Source of the DNA: Carya illinoinensis
Taxonomy: Eukaryota > Streptophyta > Magnoliopsida > Fagales > Juglandaceae
Direction: 5' to 3'
Assembly (NCBI RefSeq): GCF_018687715.1
Contig: NC_056755.1
Location: forward strand, 11,281,501-11,345,500
DNA length: 64,000 bases
The translations under genes and the position numbers were made by a program. Positions 37,497 through 48,833 of this stretch are shown here, piece by piece; the first letter of the stretch is position 1, and each line of letters starts with the position of its first letter. The notes under the pieces were generated by a model. It had not been told where the DNA came from. It saw only the letters and a program-made list of their open reading frames with translations, and ran no database searches.

Positions 37497-40400
37497 CTAT
37501 GAAAAAGCATAATCAAATTAAATAGATTGTAAGAAAATATATCTATTAATCGTTAAAAGTTCTAGTACTTAAGCAAAGTAGTTCATGTTATTTTTCCTGG
37601 TAAATTTCATTAAAACGAAAGGTACGTATGATGAATTTCACAGCCTCCTAGATATTCAATACCACAAGCTGCTACTCCTAGAATAATATCATCATGCATC
37701 TTCTCTTAGTTTAGAAGGATCAATGCCTCCTTCGTGTGAAAAAAAATGTATTTATTGAGAAGTTGTTCATATATAAAAGTATGCTTTGATGCTTAAACGC
37801 CAAAAATCAATAACATGCATCGCACTAACATGCTGAATCCTTAGATATGGTTAAAATATATATATATATATACACGTTGTGCTACTTTCAAATTCTACTA
37901 ATTAAGCAAGCTAGGTTACTATTATTTTTTTAAAATTTCATTAATATTATCCATCTTCTTGCGTGTATATCTTCTAAAAGGGGAATTAATAGAAAACGAA
38001 GAAAATGAAAGGCAGTGATCATATATACTTCTTACCGAGGTTGATAGTAATGATCATTAGTGGTAATAGGATCTTTAGATGGGATCCTACAAGAAAGAAT
38101 GCATTAATTAATTAACCAAGAAAGAGATTTGATCATGAATGAATTAAAAAATTCATGGCATAAGAAAATGGAATAAACAAGTTTCCAACTAATAAACCAG
38201 ATTACCATGCTATTTATGTAATGTGTGGCATGTGGGAATGATGAGTAGCAAAGTTTTAATTAGGGGTATAACCAGTTCAGTTCAGTCCGGTTTTAGACAA
38301 AATTTAGAACTGAATCAGTATGCAACGATTTTGCATTTTTCAAAACCAATTACGTATCGGTTACCCTCATAAACCGGTACTCTGGTTTTACAGGTTTACA
38401 GTCTGGTTTTAATGTATTATATTATATAATATATAATATAGTATATTATAGTATATAATACTATAGTAATAATATATTGTAGTATATTATAATATATATT
38501 ATAATTATATTATAGACTATAATGATATATTATAATATAGTGATATATTATATATATTATAATATATAGTGATACAGTATTAGTATAACTATTAATATAA
38601 TAAATAAAATGATATAAAATTTTAAAATTTAATATTATATTAATTAGTAATTTATTATATAATACAAAATTATTTTATATTTAATTATATATTATATATA
38701 AATTATATACAATAGAAAAAATTAAAATATATATATAAACCGGTCCGGTCCGGTTTTAGATAAAAAGATTGAAATTGAACCGATTTTAACCAGTTTTAAT
38801 AAAAACAAAATTGGTACCAAACCGAACCAAGCTCGGAATCCAACCGATCCCACTGATTTATTCCGGTTCGGTCCGGTTTACCGGTTCACTGGTTTTTTTT
38901 TTTTTTTTACACCCTTAGTTCTAATTGAAATGATTGAAATATAGAGTTAGCGATCGAAGTCTACTGTATAAATAAATCTAACACTTATGCCATGGAGACC
39001 TCACCTAAGTGTCACGGACTTAGAATTTCTTCACTCGACCCGTGCGGCCTTAGGAGGCTTTCTCTCCCACAAAGCTCCTAAGTAAGCCTTCTAAAGGACT
39101 CAAGACAATAGAGAACAAACTAGAGAGAGAAGATAGAGAGAGATGCTCTAGAGAACTTGTTTCTCTTATTGCTTGGTGATTTACACAAATGAGAGCCCCT
39201 CTATTTATAGGGAACTCTTGGTACAAAGAATGGGTAGGATTGTGACACTTGTCATCAATCCAACGGTAAAGAACTTTCTAGATTCCTACTCTAGAATTGT
39301 CTATAAGGCCCTTTTCTAGAACACTACTCTAAATTGTCTAGAACGCCCCTTCTAGATGACTCCACACAATTCCACAAGATTACAAAAGACTTGGAGGCTT
39401 CTAGAAGGTTAGCAAATTCTCTAAAAAAAACCCTAGGTGGTGACATTCTCCCCCACCAAGCTTCGCGACGTCCTCGACGCGGTGTCTTCATGGAACCTTC
39501 GGATATGATCTTCAAATTGCCACAATGACTCCTTTGGTTCCCAAGTTGTCTCGCTCTCGGGCAATCCCTTCCACTTGATCAAGTATTCTTGGCGTGGCAT
39601 ATGACTCTTTCGCCTGATGACACGGTCCGCCAAGATTTCTTCTACTTCTTTGTCGAAAGTGGTAGTTATGCCCAAAGGTGCACGCTTAGACTCTCCTCGT
39701 GTTGGCTCTTCTTCATCACCATGGTAAGGCTTCAAGCAGCTGACATGGAAGACTGGATGAAGTTTGAACTTGGAGGGTAAGTCCAGCTTGTAGGAGACCT
39801 TCCCTACTTTCTTGATGATTGGGAATGGTCCCTCGTAACGTCGTACAAGCCCCTTGTGTAGCTTTCTTGTGAACTTGTGCTGGCTCGGCAAGATCTTTAC
39901 TAACACCAAGTCGCCTATACGATACTCTGCGTGCCTCCTCTTCTGATCAGCCCACTTCTTCATCTTCTTGGTTGCTTTGTCTAAGTAGGAACGGGTCACA
40001 TCCAATTGCTCGTTCCAAGACTTAGCAACCTTGAAAGCTGTCGGACAATTCCCCGCGTAGCTTGTCTCCAATGACTGGGGAGTAAGTGGCTGCTGTCCCA
40101 TTACAATCTCAAAGGGGCTCTTGTTTGTGGACTCGCTCCTTTGTAAATTGTAGGAGAATTGAGCGACATCCAATAACTTGGCCCAATCGGATTGGTTTGC
40201 ACTCACAAAGTGCCTCAAGTACAACTCCAACAAGGCATTCACCCTCTCGGTTTGCCCATCTGTCTGAGGGTGAAAGCTGGTAGAGAAATGTAGGGCAGAC
40301 CCCATAAGCTTGAATAGTCCTGACCAGAACTTTCCTGTGAAGCGAGGGTCTCGATCGCTGATGATGCTCCGTGGTAAGCCCCAATACTTCACCACATGCT

Positions 40401-43400
40401 TGAAGAATAATTTTGCAGTTTCTTCAGCTGAGCAATCTTTAGGAGCCGCGATGAAAGTGGCATACTTGGAGAATCGATCTACCACCACAATGAGGGTACC
40501 GCAACCCTCGGATTTAGGTAGAGCCACTATGAAATCCATGCTCACACTCTCCCATGGGTGTGAAGGAATGGGTAGTGGTTCTAGCAATCCTGCAGGACTC
40601 TGATTCTCCACCTTATCTTGTTGACACACAAGACAGGTCTTCACGAAGAGTTCCACCTCATCTCTCAGTTGAGGCCAATAGTATGAAGCTTCCAGCAAAG
40701 CTCGAGTACGTCGTTGGCCCGGGTGTCCAGCCCACAAGGAATCATGGCATTCCTTGATAAGGTTCCTACGTAGGTTTCCCCACTTTGGAACGTAGATTCT
40801 CCGCCTGAGGGTGTAGAGAAGACCGTCCTCTACCCAGAATCTCTTGGTTTTCCCTTCCTTAGCCATGTTCACCAAGTTCTTGGCTAAGGGATCATGCTCC
40901 ATGCCTTCACGGATCACCTCGAGTAGCTCCCCTTGAGCTTGAGTGATAGCAGCAAGTTCACCCTTCCTACTCAATGCATCAGCAACAAGGTTGGCCTTGC
41001 CTGGTTTGTACTCCAAGACAAAGTCAAATTCTGCCAAGAAGTCTTGCCATCTAGCTTGCTTTGGGCTTAGTTTCTTCTGACTCTGGAAGTAACTAGTGGC
41101 AATGTTGTCTGTCTTGACTACAAAACGGGAGCCAAGTAGATAGTGTCGCCAAACTCTGAGGCAATGGATGATGGCCGTCATCTCCTTCTCCTGCACGGTG
41201 TATCGCCTCTCAGTCTCATTGAGTTTGCGACTCTCATATGCAATAGGATGTCCCTCTTGCATAAGAACTCCCCCTATGGCAAAATCCGATGCATCTGATT
41301 GTACCTCAAAAGGCTTGGTACAATCTGGTAAGGCCATGACCGGTTTCTCCGTGATGGCTGTCTTCAGATCGTCGAAGGCTTCCTGACACCTTGAGGACCA
41401 CTCCCAGACCTTGTTCTTCTTGAGCAAGTCAGTGAGGGGGGATGCTCTTGTGGAGTATCCCTTTATAAATCTCCTGTAATAGTTGACAAGCCCAAGGAAG
41501 GATCGGAGCTCGGTAACCTTAGTGGGAGGATCCCACTTCTTGATTGCCTCAATCTTCCCCTCTTCCATGCTGAGTTTTCCCCCTTGGATTTTGTGGCCAA
41601 GGAAATGGACTTCGTTTAGAGCGAATGAGCACTTCTCCTTCTTGACATAGAGTTGATTTTCCCGTAAGACACGGAAAACAACCCTTAGATGCTCCACATG
41701 TTCTTCAAGGGTAGAACTATAGATGACGATATCATCTAGATAGACTACCACAAACTGATCAAGATAGGGATGAAAGATCTTGTTCATGAGCGTGCAGAAG
41801 GTAGCTGGAGCATTCGTGAGGCCGAAGGGCATCACTAGGAACTCGTATGCCCCATAGCGAGTTACACAAGTTGTCTTGGCTTCATCTCCTTCCGCAATTC
41901 TTACTTGATAATATCCCGATCTTAGATCAAGCTTGGAGAAGTACTTTGCATGGCCTAGTTGATCAAATAAATCAGCAATCAAAGGAATAGGGTACTTGTT
42001 TTTGATGGTTACCTTGTTTAGAGCTCGGTAGTCGATGCACAGCCGCAACGACCCATCATGTTTCCTTTGGAACAACACAGGTGCCCCGTATGGTGCCTTG
42101 GAGGGTTGGATGAATCCGGCATCAAGTAGCTCCTTTAGTTGCCTCCTTAGTTCTTCAAGTTCTGGAGGTGACATGCGATAAGGGGCTTTGGCGGGTGGTT
42201 TGGCGCCGGGTTCCATCTCGATCTGATGATCCACCTCTCTCCTAGGTGGTAGTTGCTTGGGCAACTCTGGCGGCATGACATCCTCATAGTCACTGAGGAC
42301 CCTTTGGATTTCTTTGGGTGGAGGGGAGGAAATCTTCACTTCACCTTCCTCCATAGAAGCCAAGTATGACACCTCGCCCTTCTTCCATCCCTTCTTGAAT
42401 TGCATGGCGGATAGAAGTTGGGTGGTGTTTGGCTTGGACACGGTGGGTATCATGCATGGACCCCCTTCCAAGATGCACACCGAGTTATAGTGGGGAAGAG
42501 ACACTACATTGAACTGTCTCAAGAATTCCATCCCCAACACGATGTCAAAATCATCCATAGGAGCGACTGAGAAGTCCACCGTGCCTCTCCAAGTGCCAAG
42601 TTGTAGCTCCACCCCGTGAGCTACGCCATCGAGGGGTTTGGCTTCAGAATTCACAGTCTTCAGCCACCCTTGACCCTTCTTAAGAGGAATCCCTAGCCGT
42701 GTGGCCTCTTCCTTCTTAATGAAGTTATGAGAAGCTCCTGAGTCGACCATGGCGTGACTCTTCTTCCCATTGACTAGCACCTCTACAAACATCAAGGATC
42801 CATCCTTGGTGGTTGGCTTCGTGCTTGCCTTCAGAGAGTTGAGAAGTTGTAGACACCCCAGGTGCGACTTCTCTTGAACTTCCTTCTCCTCCAACATAGC
42901 GTTGAGGGCCTTCCGCTTAGGACAATCTCTAGCCCAATGTGGGCCGTTACAAAGGAAGCAAGCATCCTTTGGCTTCTTGTCCTTTGAGTAGTCCTTCTTG
43001 CCCTCCTTTGATGTTGAAGGCTTGTCACCTCGGTCTTTATATTGTGAAGGCTTGAACCCCTTCGCTCCCCCACCCTTAGTGTGATTGTCCTTCGAAGACT
43101 TGGGTTTTGAAGAGTTGTCACTCTTATGGTACTCAAATTCTTCTAAGGTCTCTGCCACGGTCAGGGCGGTGGAGATGTCGTTGACTCCACGACGCTTGAG
43201 TTCTTGAGCCACCCAAGATTTGAGACCATCAATGAAGTTGAAGAGGAGATCTTCTTCACTCATGTTTGTAATTTGAAGCATGAGGGCAGAAAATTCCTCA
43301 ACATAGTTGCGGATAGAAGAAGTGTGCTTCAACTCCTTCATTCTCTTCCGCGCATGAATTGCCACATTCTCGGGATAGAATTGCCTCTTGAGTTCACGCT

Positions 43401-46279
43401 TGAACTCTTCCCAAGAATCAATGGAGCAAGTACCCTTCTCTATCTCGCTATGCTTACGACGCCACCAGGTACCAGCAAGATTAGTAAGATAGAGGGAAGC
43501 AGTACGTACCTTGACACGCTCGTCTTGCATGTTCAAAGCTTCAAAGTAGCGCTCCATGTGCCACATGTAGTTGTCAAGTTCTTTGGCATCCCGCTTGCCA
43601 TCGAACTCTTTTGGTTTGGGGGTATCCACCCTTGGTGTCGCCATCATCCCAGCTCCGACGACGCCCCCATTGGCCACTGCACGCTTGCATATAGCCCAAT
43701 CCGCCTTGGTCTCCTCTAGACCGACGCGGTATTCCTCCATTTGCCCCTGGAGTTTCGTTAGCTCCCCCAAGACCCGGTCTTGGAAAGCAACGTTCTCAAC
43801 ACGTTGTGCTTCGATGGTAGGTTGGATGGTGCTTAGAATGGACTCCTTGAGCGACTCGGATTGTCCTTCCAATCCTAGCTCCTCCATACCTTGCTCCACG
43901 ATGTCAAGCCGATCCCTGACATCCGCTACCGCCACCTCCATCCTGGTCACCGTGTTGTCGAAGGTGCTCACCTCCCTGTGAGACTGATCCCATTCCTCGA
44001 TCTTGGCCAATATCTTGGCCATGGCCCTCTCGATCCCATCGAGACGAGACTCCATAGATGAGCTTGAGTCCTTCGACCTCTTGCTCTTTCTTGTCTCCTG
44101 GACCTCCATGGTGATCTCACTTGGATCCGCCATCCTAACTTGGTTGGCTCTGATACCAACTGTCACGGACTTAGAATTTCTTCACTCGACCCGTGCGGCC
44201 TTAGGAGGCTTTCTCTCCCACAAAGCTCCTAAGTAAGCCTTCTAAAGGACTCAAGACAATAGAGAACAAACTAGAGAGAGAAGATAGAGAGAGATGCTCT
44301 AGAGAACTTGTTTCTCTTATTGCTTGGTGATTTACACAAATGAGAGCCCCTCTATTTATAGGGAACTCTTGGTACAAAGAATGGGTAGGATTGTGACACT
44401 TGTCATCAATCCAACGGTAAAGAACTTTCTAGATTCCTACTCTAGAATTGTCTATAAGGCCCTTTTCTAGAACACTACCCTAAATTGTCTAGAACGCCCC
44501 TTCTAGATGACTCCACACAATTCCACAAGATTACAAAAGACTTGGAGGCTTCTAGAAGGTTAGCAAATTCTCTAAAAAAAAACCCTAGGTGGTGACATAA
44601 GTCACCTTCATCATACCACCCAGTTAAATAACTTCTGATACGATCCGACGTCCTGCTTTGCAGAAGAAAATTAGAATAACATCATTAGCATTTTATTAAA
44701 ACCAGTAATATTATTTGTAATATCTTTCAAGTAACTGTCCTTAAAAGTTTGATCATCTTGTCTAAGTGCTGAAACTACTTATTAATAATTTGATGCATCG
44801 ATCACAGACCAATGAATGATCAGGTAAAATTGATTTTTGTCTGTCACTGTATGCCGTATGGTTTCGTATTGAGCTCTACCTAATTAATAGATTATTTGGA
44901 ACAAAAAAAAAAAAACAAGCATGGAAACAAAACCTACATAAATTAAAAAACAGAGTTAGATGATCTTACCGCGCTCTGTCTGCCTTACTTTATCGTCAAT
45001 AACTACAATAGTGAAAATATATATATATATATATATACATAAGTTAAAATCCATGAAAAATAAATGAAAATGTGACTTTAAATAATTTCAAAATATGGCC
45101 CAATAATTCACCTAATACAACTCACTCCAGAAACTTTTGGAGAAAGAAATTAACCTTACCTGAATACGAAAGATCTACTATGCCTCGGAAAGCTGGTTCT
45201 CCAAAGAACAGAATAAAAGTTAGCGGTTGGAATTATCAACTAAAATCAATTCTTCATCATCATCATCACAACAATTCATCCAAGTTTTTCATCGTCCATT
45301 TTGAGATAAAAATTAAACTCACCAGTGTAAACCCGATATGGTATTCCAAGGATTCCTGGTTTGACAAACAAAAGACGAATAACGTTAGCGGTTGGAAACA
45401 TTCCTATATGTTATGGGGGTTTGGTATATATGGGGGTATACATGCATAAAGAAATTTCGTAAAGTAGCATTCATCGTTTATTTGATAAGAAATCGGATCC
45501 CGCAGTGTTTACTCACCCGTATGTCTTTCGCAGCAAAGATTTGTATCGCTAAACTCGAAGATGCCGCACTTTCCACAATATTGAGACCAAGAAATCTCAA
45601 AACCGTATAGCAATAGGTTGTATAAGTCTGTGCAGGAAATACCACTTGGGTCTTCTGGAAGCAAATTGCGCACTGACGGCCACGATGTCTGGAATATATG
45701 CTCTACTTGGCACAAGTCCTCCACATCCCCTGCTTTCGCCTGGTTATATAGCACATACCTAAACCCGGCCTCGGGCTGGGATGAAGATGAGTTGGAAGCA
45801 TACGCTCTATTGCCAAAGCAAGCAGATTTGTTCAAATACCGTGGGGAATTCACTCGCTTTTCACAGTTCAACAAAACCATGTACTGTATGCTTCTGTCGA
45901 TGGACCTCGTAGGATAATATGGAGTATTGGCCCGTAAACGGAAACAACCAGTGATGTAGGAGAAATTACCCTTTTGAATACCCGAGTCTACAACTCGGAT
46001 TGTTTGGGAAGTGTAATTGATTTCCTGTACGTAGTGTTCTATGGAAAATAAGAATAACACGGTGTGGTTGTCCTGACAAGACAGGGTATACCTTCGGTCG
46101 CCGCAATTTGGAGGGTCGTCTGCCAATCGAAATGGAGGGCTTATGTTGGGGATATTGCCGCAGGAAGAAGGAACACAGTCCTGATTTGTATCCTTAGCAC
46201 TACAAGTTTGATGAAGAAGTAACACAACTAGAACGATAAGCGCCATGAGTCCTGCAGAAAGGGAAACACTTTTCTTCAT
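36364..46279 (-). CDS. LRK10-like receptor kinase (gene A), split by a retrotransposon-bearing intron
   Basis: Membrane receptor-like kinase of the LEAF RUST 10 / LRK10L family: an extracellular wall-type domain, one transmembrane segment and a Ser/Thr kinase, with roles in defence or stress signalling in relatives. Proposed exons, every junction phase 1 (G|GT): 46279-45517, 45355-45323, 45198-45160, 44987-44970 (weakest), 38086-38036, 37496-36364. The total is 2037 nt, 678 residues, normal for the family. The intron 44969-38087 carries a Ty3 element and a hAT MITE; without the Ty3 element it would be about 1.3 kb. There are no stops or shifts in the exons. The small exons encode [26 protein letters not shown] and [18 protein letters not shown]. 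It is divergent to gene B. Whether the 6.9-kb intron is spliced properly is unknown. Confidence 0.82.
37630..37845 (-). pseudogene. Kinase-domain fragment inside a gene A intron
   Basis: The stretch around 37650-37845 aligns with gene A kinase coding DNA at about 36955-37180. It shares ttcaataccac/tgagctactcc, aaaatgtatttattgaga, catatataa.ag and tgaatcctt, with indels and stops. It covers the catalytic-loop side back toward the second kinase subdomain only. It is on the same strand as the gene, between its last two exons, and is probably a scar of local duplication. Confidence 0.7.
38261..38917. mobile_element. hAT-type MITE (657 bp) with 8-bp target duplication
   Basis: It begins TAGGGGTATAACC and ends TTTTACACCCTTA, imperfect inverted ends of the plant hAT pattern. 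The flanks GTTTTAAT (38253-38260) and GTTCTAAT (38918-38925) match at 7 of 8 bases, the hAT duplication length. The two ends are rich in CCGGTT/GGTCCGG blocks and the core (38400-38740) is almost pure A/T. It has no coding capacity and lies in the intron of gene A. Confidence 0.82.
39010..39445 (-). repeat. 3' LTR of the chromovirus
   Basis: 436 bp, TGTCACGG...GGTGGTGACA on the plus strand. A TATAAATAG promoter box (minus strand, near 39201-39210) lies inside. Next to it at 39446-39457 is the purine tract, ggtgggggagaa when read on the minus strand. Confidence 0.97.
39433..44133 (-). CDS. Chromovirus gag-pol polyprotein, intact
   Basis: 1566 residues from the ATG at 44133 ([11 protein letters not shown]), the first ATG after the primer site; the frame is open further upstream into the LTR but has no ATG there. 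In order: a coiled gag N-terminus; gag core about 180-320 ([20 protein letters not shown]); zinc knuckle [13 protein letters not shown] near 390; protease [10 protein letters not shown] near 462; reverse transcriptase with [12 protein letters not shown] and YLDDIVIYS near 796; RNase [13 protein letters not shown] near 940; integrase HHCC (about 1120-1160) and core with SMDFIVALP and ISDRDPRF; chromodomain [17 protein letters not shown] near 1520. All catalytic motifs are intact. The stop lies just inside the 3' LTR, which is usual for compact chromoviruses. Confidence 0.97.
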   Translation of the reverse strand: MADPSEITMEVQETRKSKRSKDSSSSMESRLDGIERAMAKILAKIEEWDQSHREVSTFDNTVTRMEVAVADVRDRLDIVEQGMEELGLEGQSESLKESILSTIQPTIEAQRVENVAFQDRVLGELTKLQGQMEEYRVGLEETKADWAICKRAVANGGVVGAGMMATPRVDTPKPKEFDGKRDAKELDNYMWHMERYFEALNMQDERVKVRTASLYLTNLAGTWWRRKHSEIEKGTCSIDSWEEFKRELKRQFYPENVAIHARKRMKELKHTSSIRNYVEEFSALMLQITNMSEEDLLFNFIDGLKSWVAQELKRRGVNDISTALTVAETLEEFEYHKSDNSSKPKSSKDNHTKGGGAKGFKPSQYKDRGDKPSTSKEGKKDYSKDKKPKDACFLCNGPHWARDCPKRKALNAMLEEKEVQEKSHLGCLQLLNSLKASTKPTTKDGSLMFVEVLVNGKKSHAMVDSGASHNFIKKEEATRLGIPLKKGQGWLKTVNSEAKPLDGVAHGVELQLGTWRGTVDFSVAPMDDFDIVLGMEFLRQFNVVSLPHYNSVCILEGGPCMIPTVSKPNTTQLLSAMQFKKGWKKGEVSYLASMEEGEVKISSPPPKEIQRVLSDYEDVMPPELPKQLPPRREVDHQIEMEPGAKPPAKAPYRMSPPELEELRRQLKELLDAGFIQPSKAPYGAPVLFQRKHDGSLRLCIDYRALNKVTIKNKYPIPLIADLFDQLGHAKYFSKLDLRSGYYQVRIAEGDEAKTTCVTRYGAYEFLVMPFGLTNAPATFCTLMNKIFHPYLDQFVVVYLDDIVIYSSTLEEHVEHLRVVFRVLRENQLYVKKEKCSFALNEVHFLGHKIQGGKLSMEEGKIEAIKKWDPPTKVTELRSFLGLVNYYRRFIKGYSTRASPLTDLLKKNKVWEWSSRCQEAFDDLKTAITEKPVMALPDCTKPFEVQSDASDFAIGGVLMQEGHPIAYESRKLNETERRYTVQEKEMTAIIHCLRVWRHYLLGSRFVVKTDNIATSYFQSQKKLSPKQARWQDFLAEFDFVLEYKPGKANLVADALSRKGELAAITQAQGELLEVIREGMEHDPLAKNLVNMAKEGKTKRFWVEDGLLYTLRRRIYVPKWGNLRRNLIKECHDSLWAGHPGQRRTRALLEASYYWPQLRDEVELFVKTCLVCQQDKVENQSPAGLLEPLPIPSHPWESVSMDFIVALPKSEGCGTLIVVVDRFSKYATFIAAPKDCSAEETAKLFFKHVVKYWGLPRSIISDRDPRFTGKFWSGLFKLMGSALHFSTSFHPQTDGQTERVNALLELYLRHFVSANQSDWAKLLDVAQFSYNLQRSESTNKSPFEIVMGQQPLTPQSLETSYAGNCPTAFKVAKSWNEQLDVTRSYLDKATKKMKKWADQKRRHAEYRIGDLVLVKILPSQHKFTRKLHKGLVRRYEGPFPIIKKVGKVSYKLDLPSKFKLHPVFHVSCLKPYHGDEEEPTRGESKRAPLGITTTFDKEVEEILADRVIRRKSHMPRQEYLIKWKGLPESETTWEPKESLWQFEDHIRRFHEDTASRTSRSLVGENVTT
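44146..44158 (-). other. Primer-binding site for initiator Met-tRNA
   Basis: On the minus strand TGGTATCAGAGCC, complementary to the 3' end of plant initiator Met-tRNA, two bases after the 5' LTR. Confidence 0.95.
44161..44597 (-). repeat. 5' LTR of the chromovirus
   Basis: 437 bp, identical to the left copy except for one substitution and one A. It holds the TATAAATAGAGGGG promoter box on the minus strand at about 44346-44360. Confidence 0.97.
45517..46279 (-). CDS. Gene A first exon: signal peptide and GUB_WAK_bind ectodomain
   Basis: The start at 46279 was chosen because MKK is followed by a long hydrophobic signal peptide ([22 protein letters not shown]). The frame is open upstream, but that part is a CT-repeat-encoded Ser/Leu run. 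The mature part begins [19 protein letters not shown], then [13 protein letters not shown], the cysteine pattern of the GUB_WAK_bind galacturonan-binding domain. It has several N-glycosylation sites (NHT, NYT, NFS) and ends in a WAK-associated Cys cluster ([18 protein letters not shown]). A GTGAGT donor follows at 45516. A GA/CT-rich run (46286-46318) forms the 5' leader. Confidence 0.9.
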
Positions 46280-46661
46280 TCTCTCTGAGAGAGAGAGAGA
46301 GACAGAGAGAGACAGAGAGTATAGCGAATAGCTTCCACAGCTGTTAACAAACAATATTATAGAAGCGTACACATGCGTCACTTTTTATCACCAACTCAAT
46401 ATTAAATAATTAAAAATTATTTATTATATTTTATTTATAAATTTATTATTTAATATCATATTATAAAATAACGAGAAAATAATGAAAAAAAAAATAACGG
46501 TGAATAGATTTTTTCTTTCAATAATTATACAAATTTGTATGCAAAGTTTTTTATTTATGAAATTAGTTTGACGTAAGCCGCTGCGTCATAGGTTGCTAAT
46601 TAATTATTAGCTTTGGTTTGTAGGCCACGGACAATCAAGTATTTGCTCGATCGTAATAAGA
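46280..46661. promoter_or_regulatory. Shared divergent promoter of the two receptor kinases
   Basis: 382 bp separate the start codons of gene A (minus) and gene B (plus). It is very AT-rich, with a possible TATA stretch (tatattttatttataaattt, about 46425). At 46569-46588 it holds TGACG, a 10-base spacer, then CGTCA, an inverted pair of the core bound by TGA-type bZIP factors. This lies about 75 bp before the gene B start. Regulatory use is inferred. Confidence 0.5.
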
Positions 46662-48833
46662 ATGGCAAAGTCATATTTGTTGTTGTTTGTGGTTTTCGTC
46701 TTACACCACGTTCGAGGCCAACATGATGATTGTGCTGATTCATTTCGGTGTGGCGGCCACGGCCCAGCCATCCGATTTCCTTTCCGACTCAAAGACCACC
46801 ACCCGGACAATTGTGGTTTACCTGGGTTTCATGTGTCCTGCTCCGCTACGGACGATACAGTGCTCGAGCTGCCAAGTTCAGTCAAGCTTTTTGTCAAAAA
46901 GATTGACTACAAATCTCAGGAACTTCAAGTATATCATCCTGATCATTGCTTTCCAAGAGTGATCCGGCAACTCGATTTATCTTCCTCACCTTTCCAATTC
47001 CCAAGATATCGATACGGCCTTTCTGACTTTGCATTTTTCAACTGTTCCCATGCTATAAGAGAAGGACACAGTGATGGGAGGGCGATTTCTTGTCTTAATG
47101 ACACTACCTATAGCCACCAAGTTTATGTCTTGTTTAATAATGACGACATCAACGAGTTGCCCATAGTACCTTGTAGAAAGATGTATAGTGTTAGATCAAT
47201 TCCATATGGTATTGTATCTAATTTTGTTGATATCCTTTATTTGAATTGGTCCAGACCAGCTTGCAGAAAATGTGAACTGAAAGGCATGAATTGTGGGTTG
47301 ATGAATATTAATAGCAGTAGTACCGAGTCAGAAATTTAGTGCTTCCCCAAACACAACAAAGGTATCATCTTCTATACAATTACCAACTCTTTACTCAATT
47401 TCTTATTATGGATGATCTGCAGCCACGGGGAATCTTCTGCAATATTCAAGAAATCATTAAAAAATAAAATAAAAAATAAAAACTTTTAATCACGGAATGA
47501 TGCCTTTGCTCTCATGTTTACTTCATCAGAATAGAATGAGAATCTGATGATTATATATGTCAAATTAATTTTTTACAGGTGCATCAACAAAATTAGTGAC
47601 CATTGGTAAGTTAATTATCCCTTGGCTTTTTATATTAGAAAGTTTCAGATGTACGTACTAATTAATCGGGGAAGACTTGAGCTCTTGACTTGGTGAATGT
47701 TTGATATATATATGTATGCAGGTGCCATTTTAGGTCCAACTCTTTTAGTACTGCTTGCCTTTGCACTTTATCGCGTCTATAGTAATGACAAAGCAGAAAA
47801 AGAATATCGAAAGAAGATTGAAAGTTTCTTGGACGATTACAGAAGCTACAAGCCCACAAGATACTTGTACGCTGACCTTAAAAGGATTACAAATCAGTTT
47901 ACCGAGAAATTGGGCGAAGGAGCCTACGGAACAGTGTTCAGAGGAAAAATTTCAAATGAAATCCACGTTGCTGTGAAGATCTTGAATAGTTCCCAGGGAA
48001 ACGGAGAAGAATTCATAAATGAAGTTGGAATAATGGGTAGAATCCATCATGTCAATGTGGTTCGCTTGGTTGGATTTTGTGCTGATGGATTTAGACGGGC
48101 ACTAGTTTATGAGTTCTTTTCAAATTATTCATTAGAAAAGTTCATATTTTCAGAGAATTCGAAGAGTCATTTTCTTGGTTGGGAGAGACTACATGATATT
48201 TCTCTAGGTGTGGCAAAAGGAATCGAATATCTTCACTAAGGATGTGATCAAAGAATCCTCCATTTTGATATCAAACCTCATAATGTTTTACTAGACCAAA
48301 ACTTTATTCCAAAAATTTCTGATTTTGGTCTTGCAAAGTTGTGTTCCAAGGATCAAAGTGCAGTATCTATGACCACAGCCAGGGGGACCGTGGGTTACAT
48401 TGCACCTGAAGTGTTTTCTAGAAACTTTGGGACTGTGTCTTATAAAGCAGATGTTTATAGTTTTGGAATGTTGTTGCTTGAAATTGTTGGAGGGAGGAGA
48501 AGTGTTGACATTACGTCGGAAAAAACTAGCCAAGTTTACTTTCCAGAATGGATCTACAATCTCTTGGAACAAAAAGAAGAGTTACGAGTTTTTATCGAGG
48601 ATGATGGAGATATGAAAATTGCAAAAAAACTTGCAATAGTGGGACTTCGGTGCATCCAGTGGCACCCAATGGATCGTCCTTCTATGAAACTTGTGGTTCA
48701 AATGTTAGTAGAAGAAGATAAATTAATCATGCCTCCTAATCCTTTTGCCTCCCTATGCCCTACGAGGATCCATGCAAAGAAGCCTATGATGCATTTAGGC
48801 CAAGAATTGGACGTTATCCTAGAATTAGATTAA
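46662..48833 (+). pseudogene. LRK10-like receptor kinase (gene B) with two nonsense codons
   Basis: Three exons with phase-1 junctions as in gene A: 46662-47361, 47579-47605, 47722-48833, 612 residues if read through. Exon 1 has a signal peptide (MAKSYLLLFVVFVLHHVRG), a GUB_WAK_bind domain (CGGHGPAIRFPFRL, CGLPGFHVSC) and a WAK-associated Cys cluster (CRKCELKGMNCG). Exon 3 has a transmembrane segment (LGPTLLVLLAFALYRVY) and a kinase with [38 protein letters not shown] and DRPSM. TAG at 47337-47339 and TAA at 48237-48239 break it, both at places where relatives carry Gln (EIQCF; YLHQGC). Everything else, including splice sites, is intact, so inactivation is recent. A truncated soluble ectodomain could still be made. 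Confidence 0.88.

Larger units (their letters stand above)
39010..44597 (-). mobile_element. Young, complete Ty3 chromovirus in the intron of gene A
   Basis: 5588 bp. The LTRs at 39010-39445 and 44161-44597 differ, over their whole length, by one T/C (39328 versus 44479) and one A in a run. The initiator-Met primer site is at 44146-44158 and a purine tract lies next to the left LTR. TAAG flanks both sides (39006-39009, 44598-44601). One uninterrupted polyprotein fills the interior. A chromodomain at the C-terminus puts it in the chromoviruses; the compact size suggests a Reina-like lineage, which is inference. The intact frame and near-identical LTRs mean a very recent insertion, possibly still competent. 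Confidence 0.97.

Noticed and set aside
40109..44236. Many 60-170-codon frames opposite or beside the chromovirus polyprotein
   Set aside because: They are shadows of the intact 1566-residue polyprotein and have no domains of their own.
44601..44660. A further small gene A exon next to the chromovirus right end
   Set aside because: The phase-1 reading reaches TAA before any good donor, so it was left out of the model.
47337..48239. Stop read-through or RNA editing to rescue receptor gene B
   Set aside because: Two different stop codons are involved, no read-through context was seen, and nuclear C-to-U editing would act the wrong way; a pseudogene is simpler.
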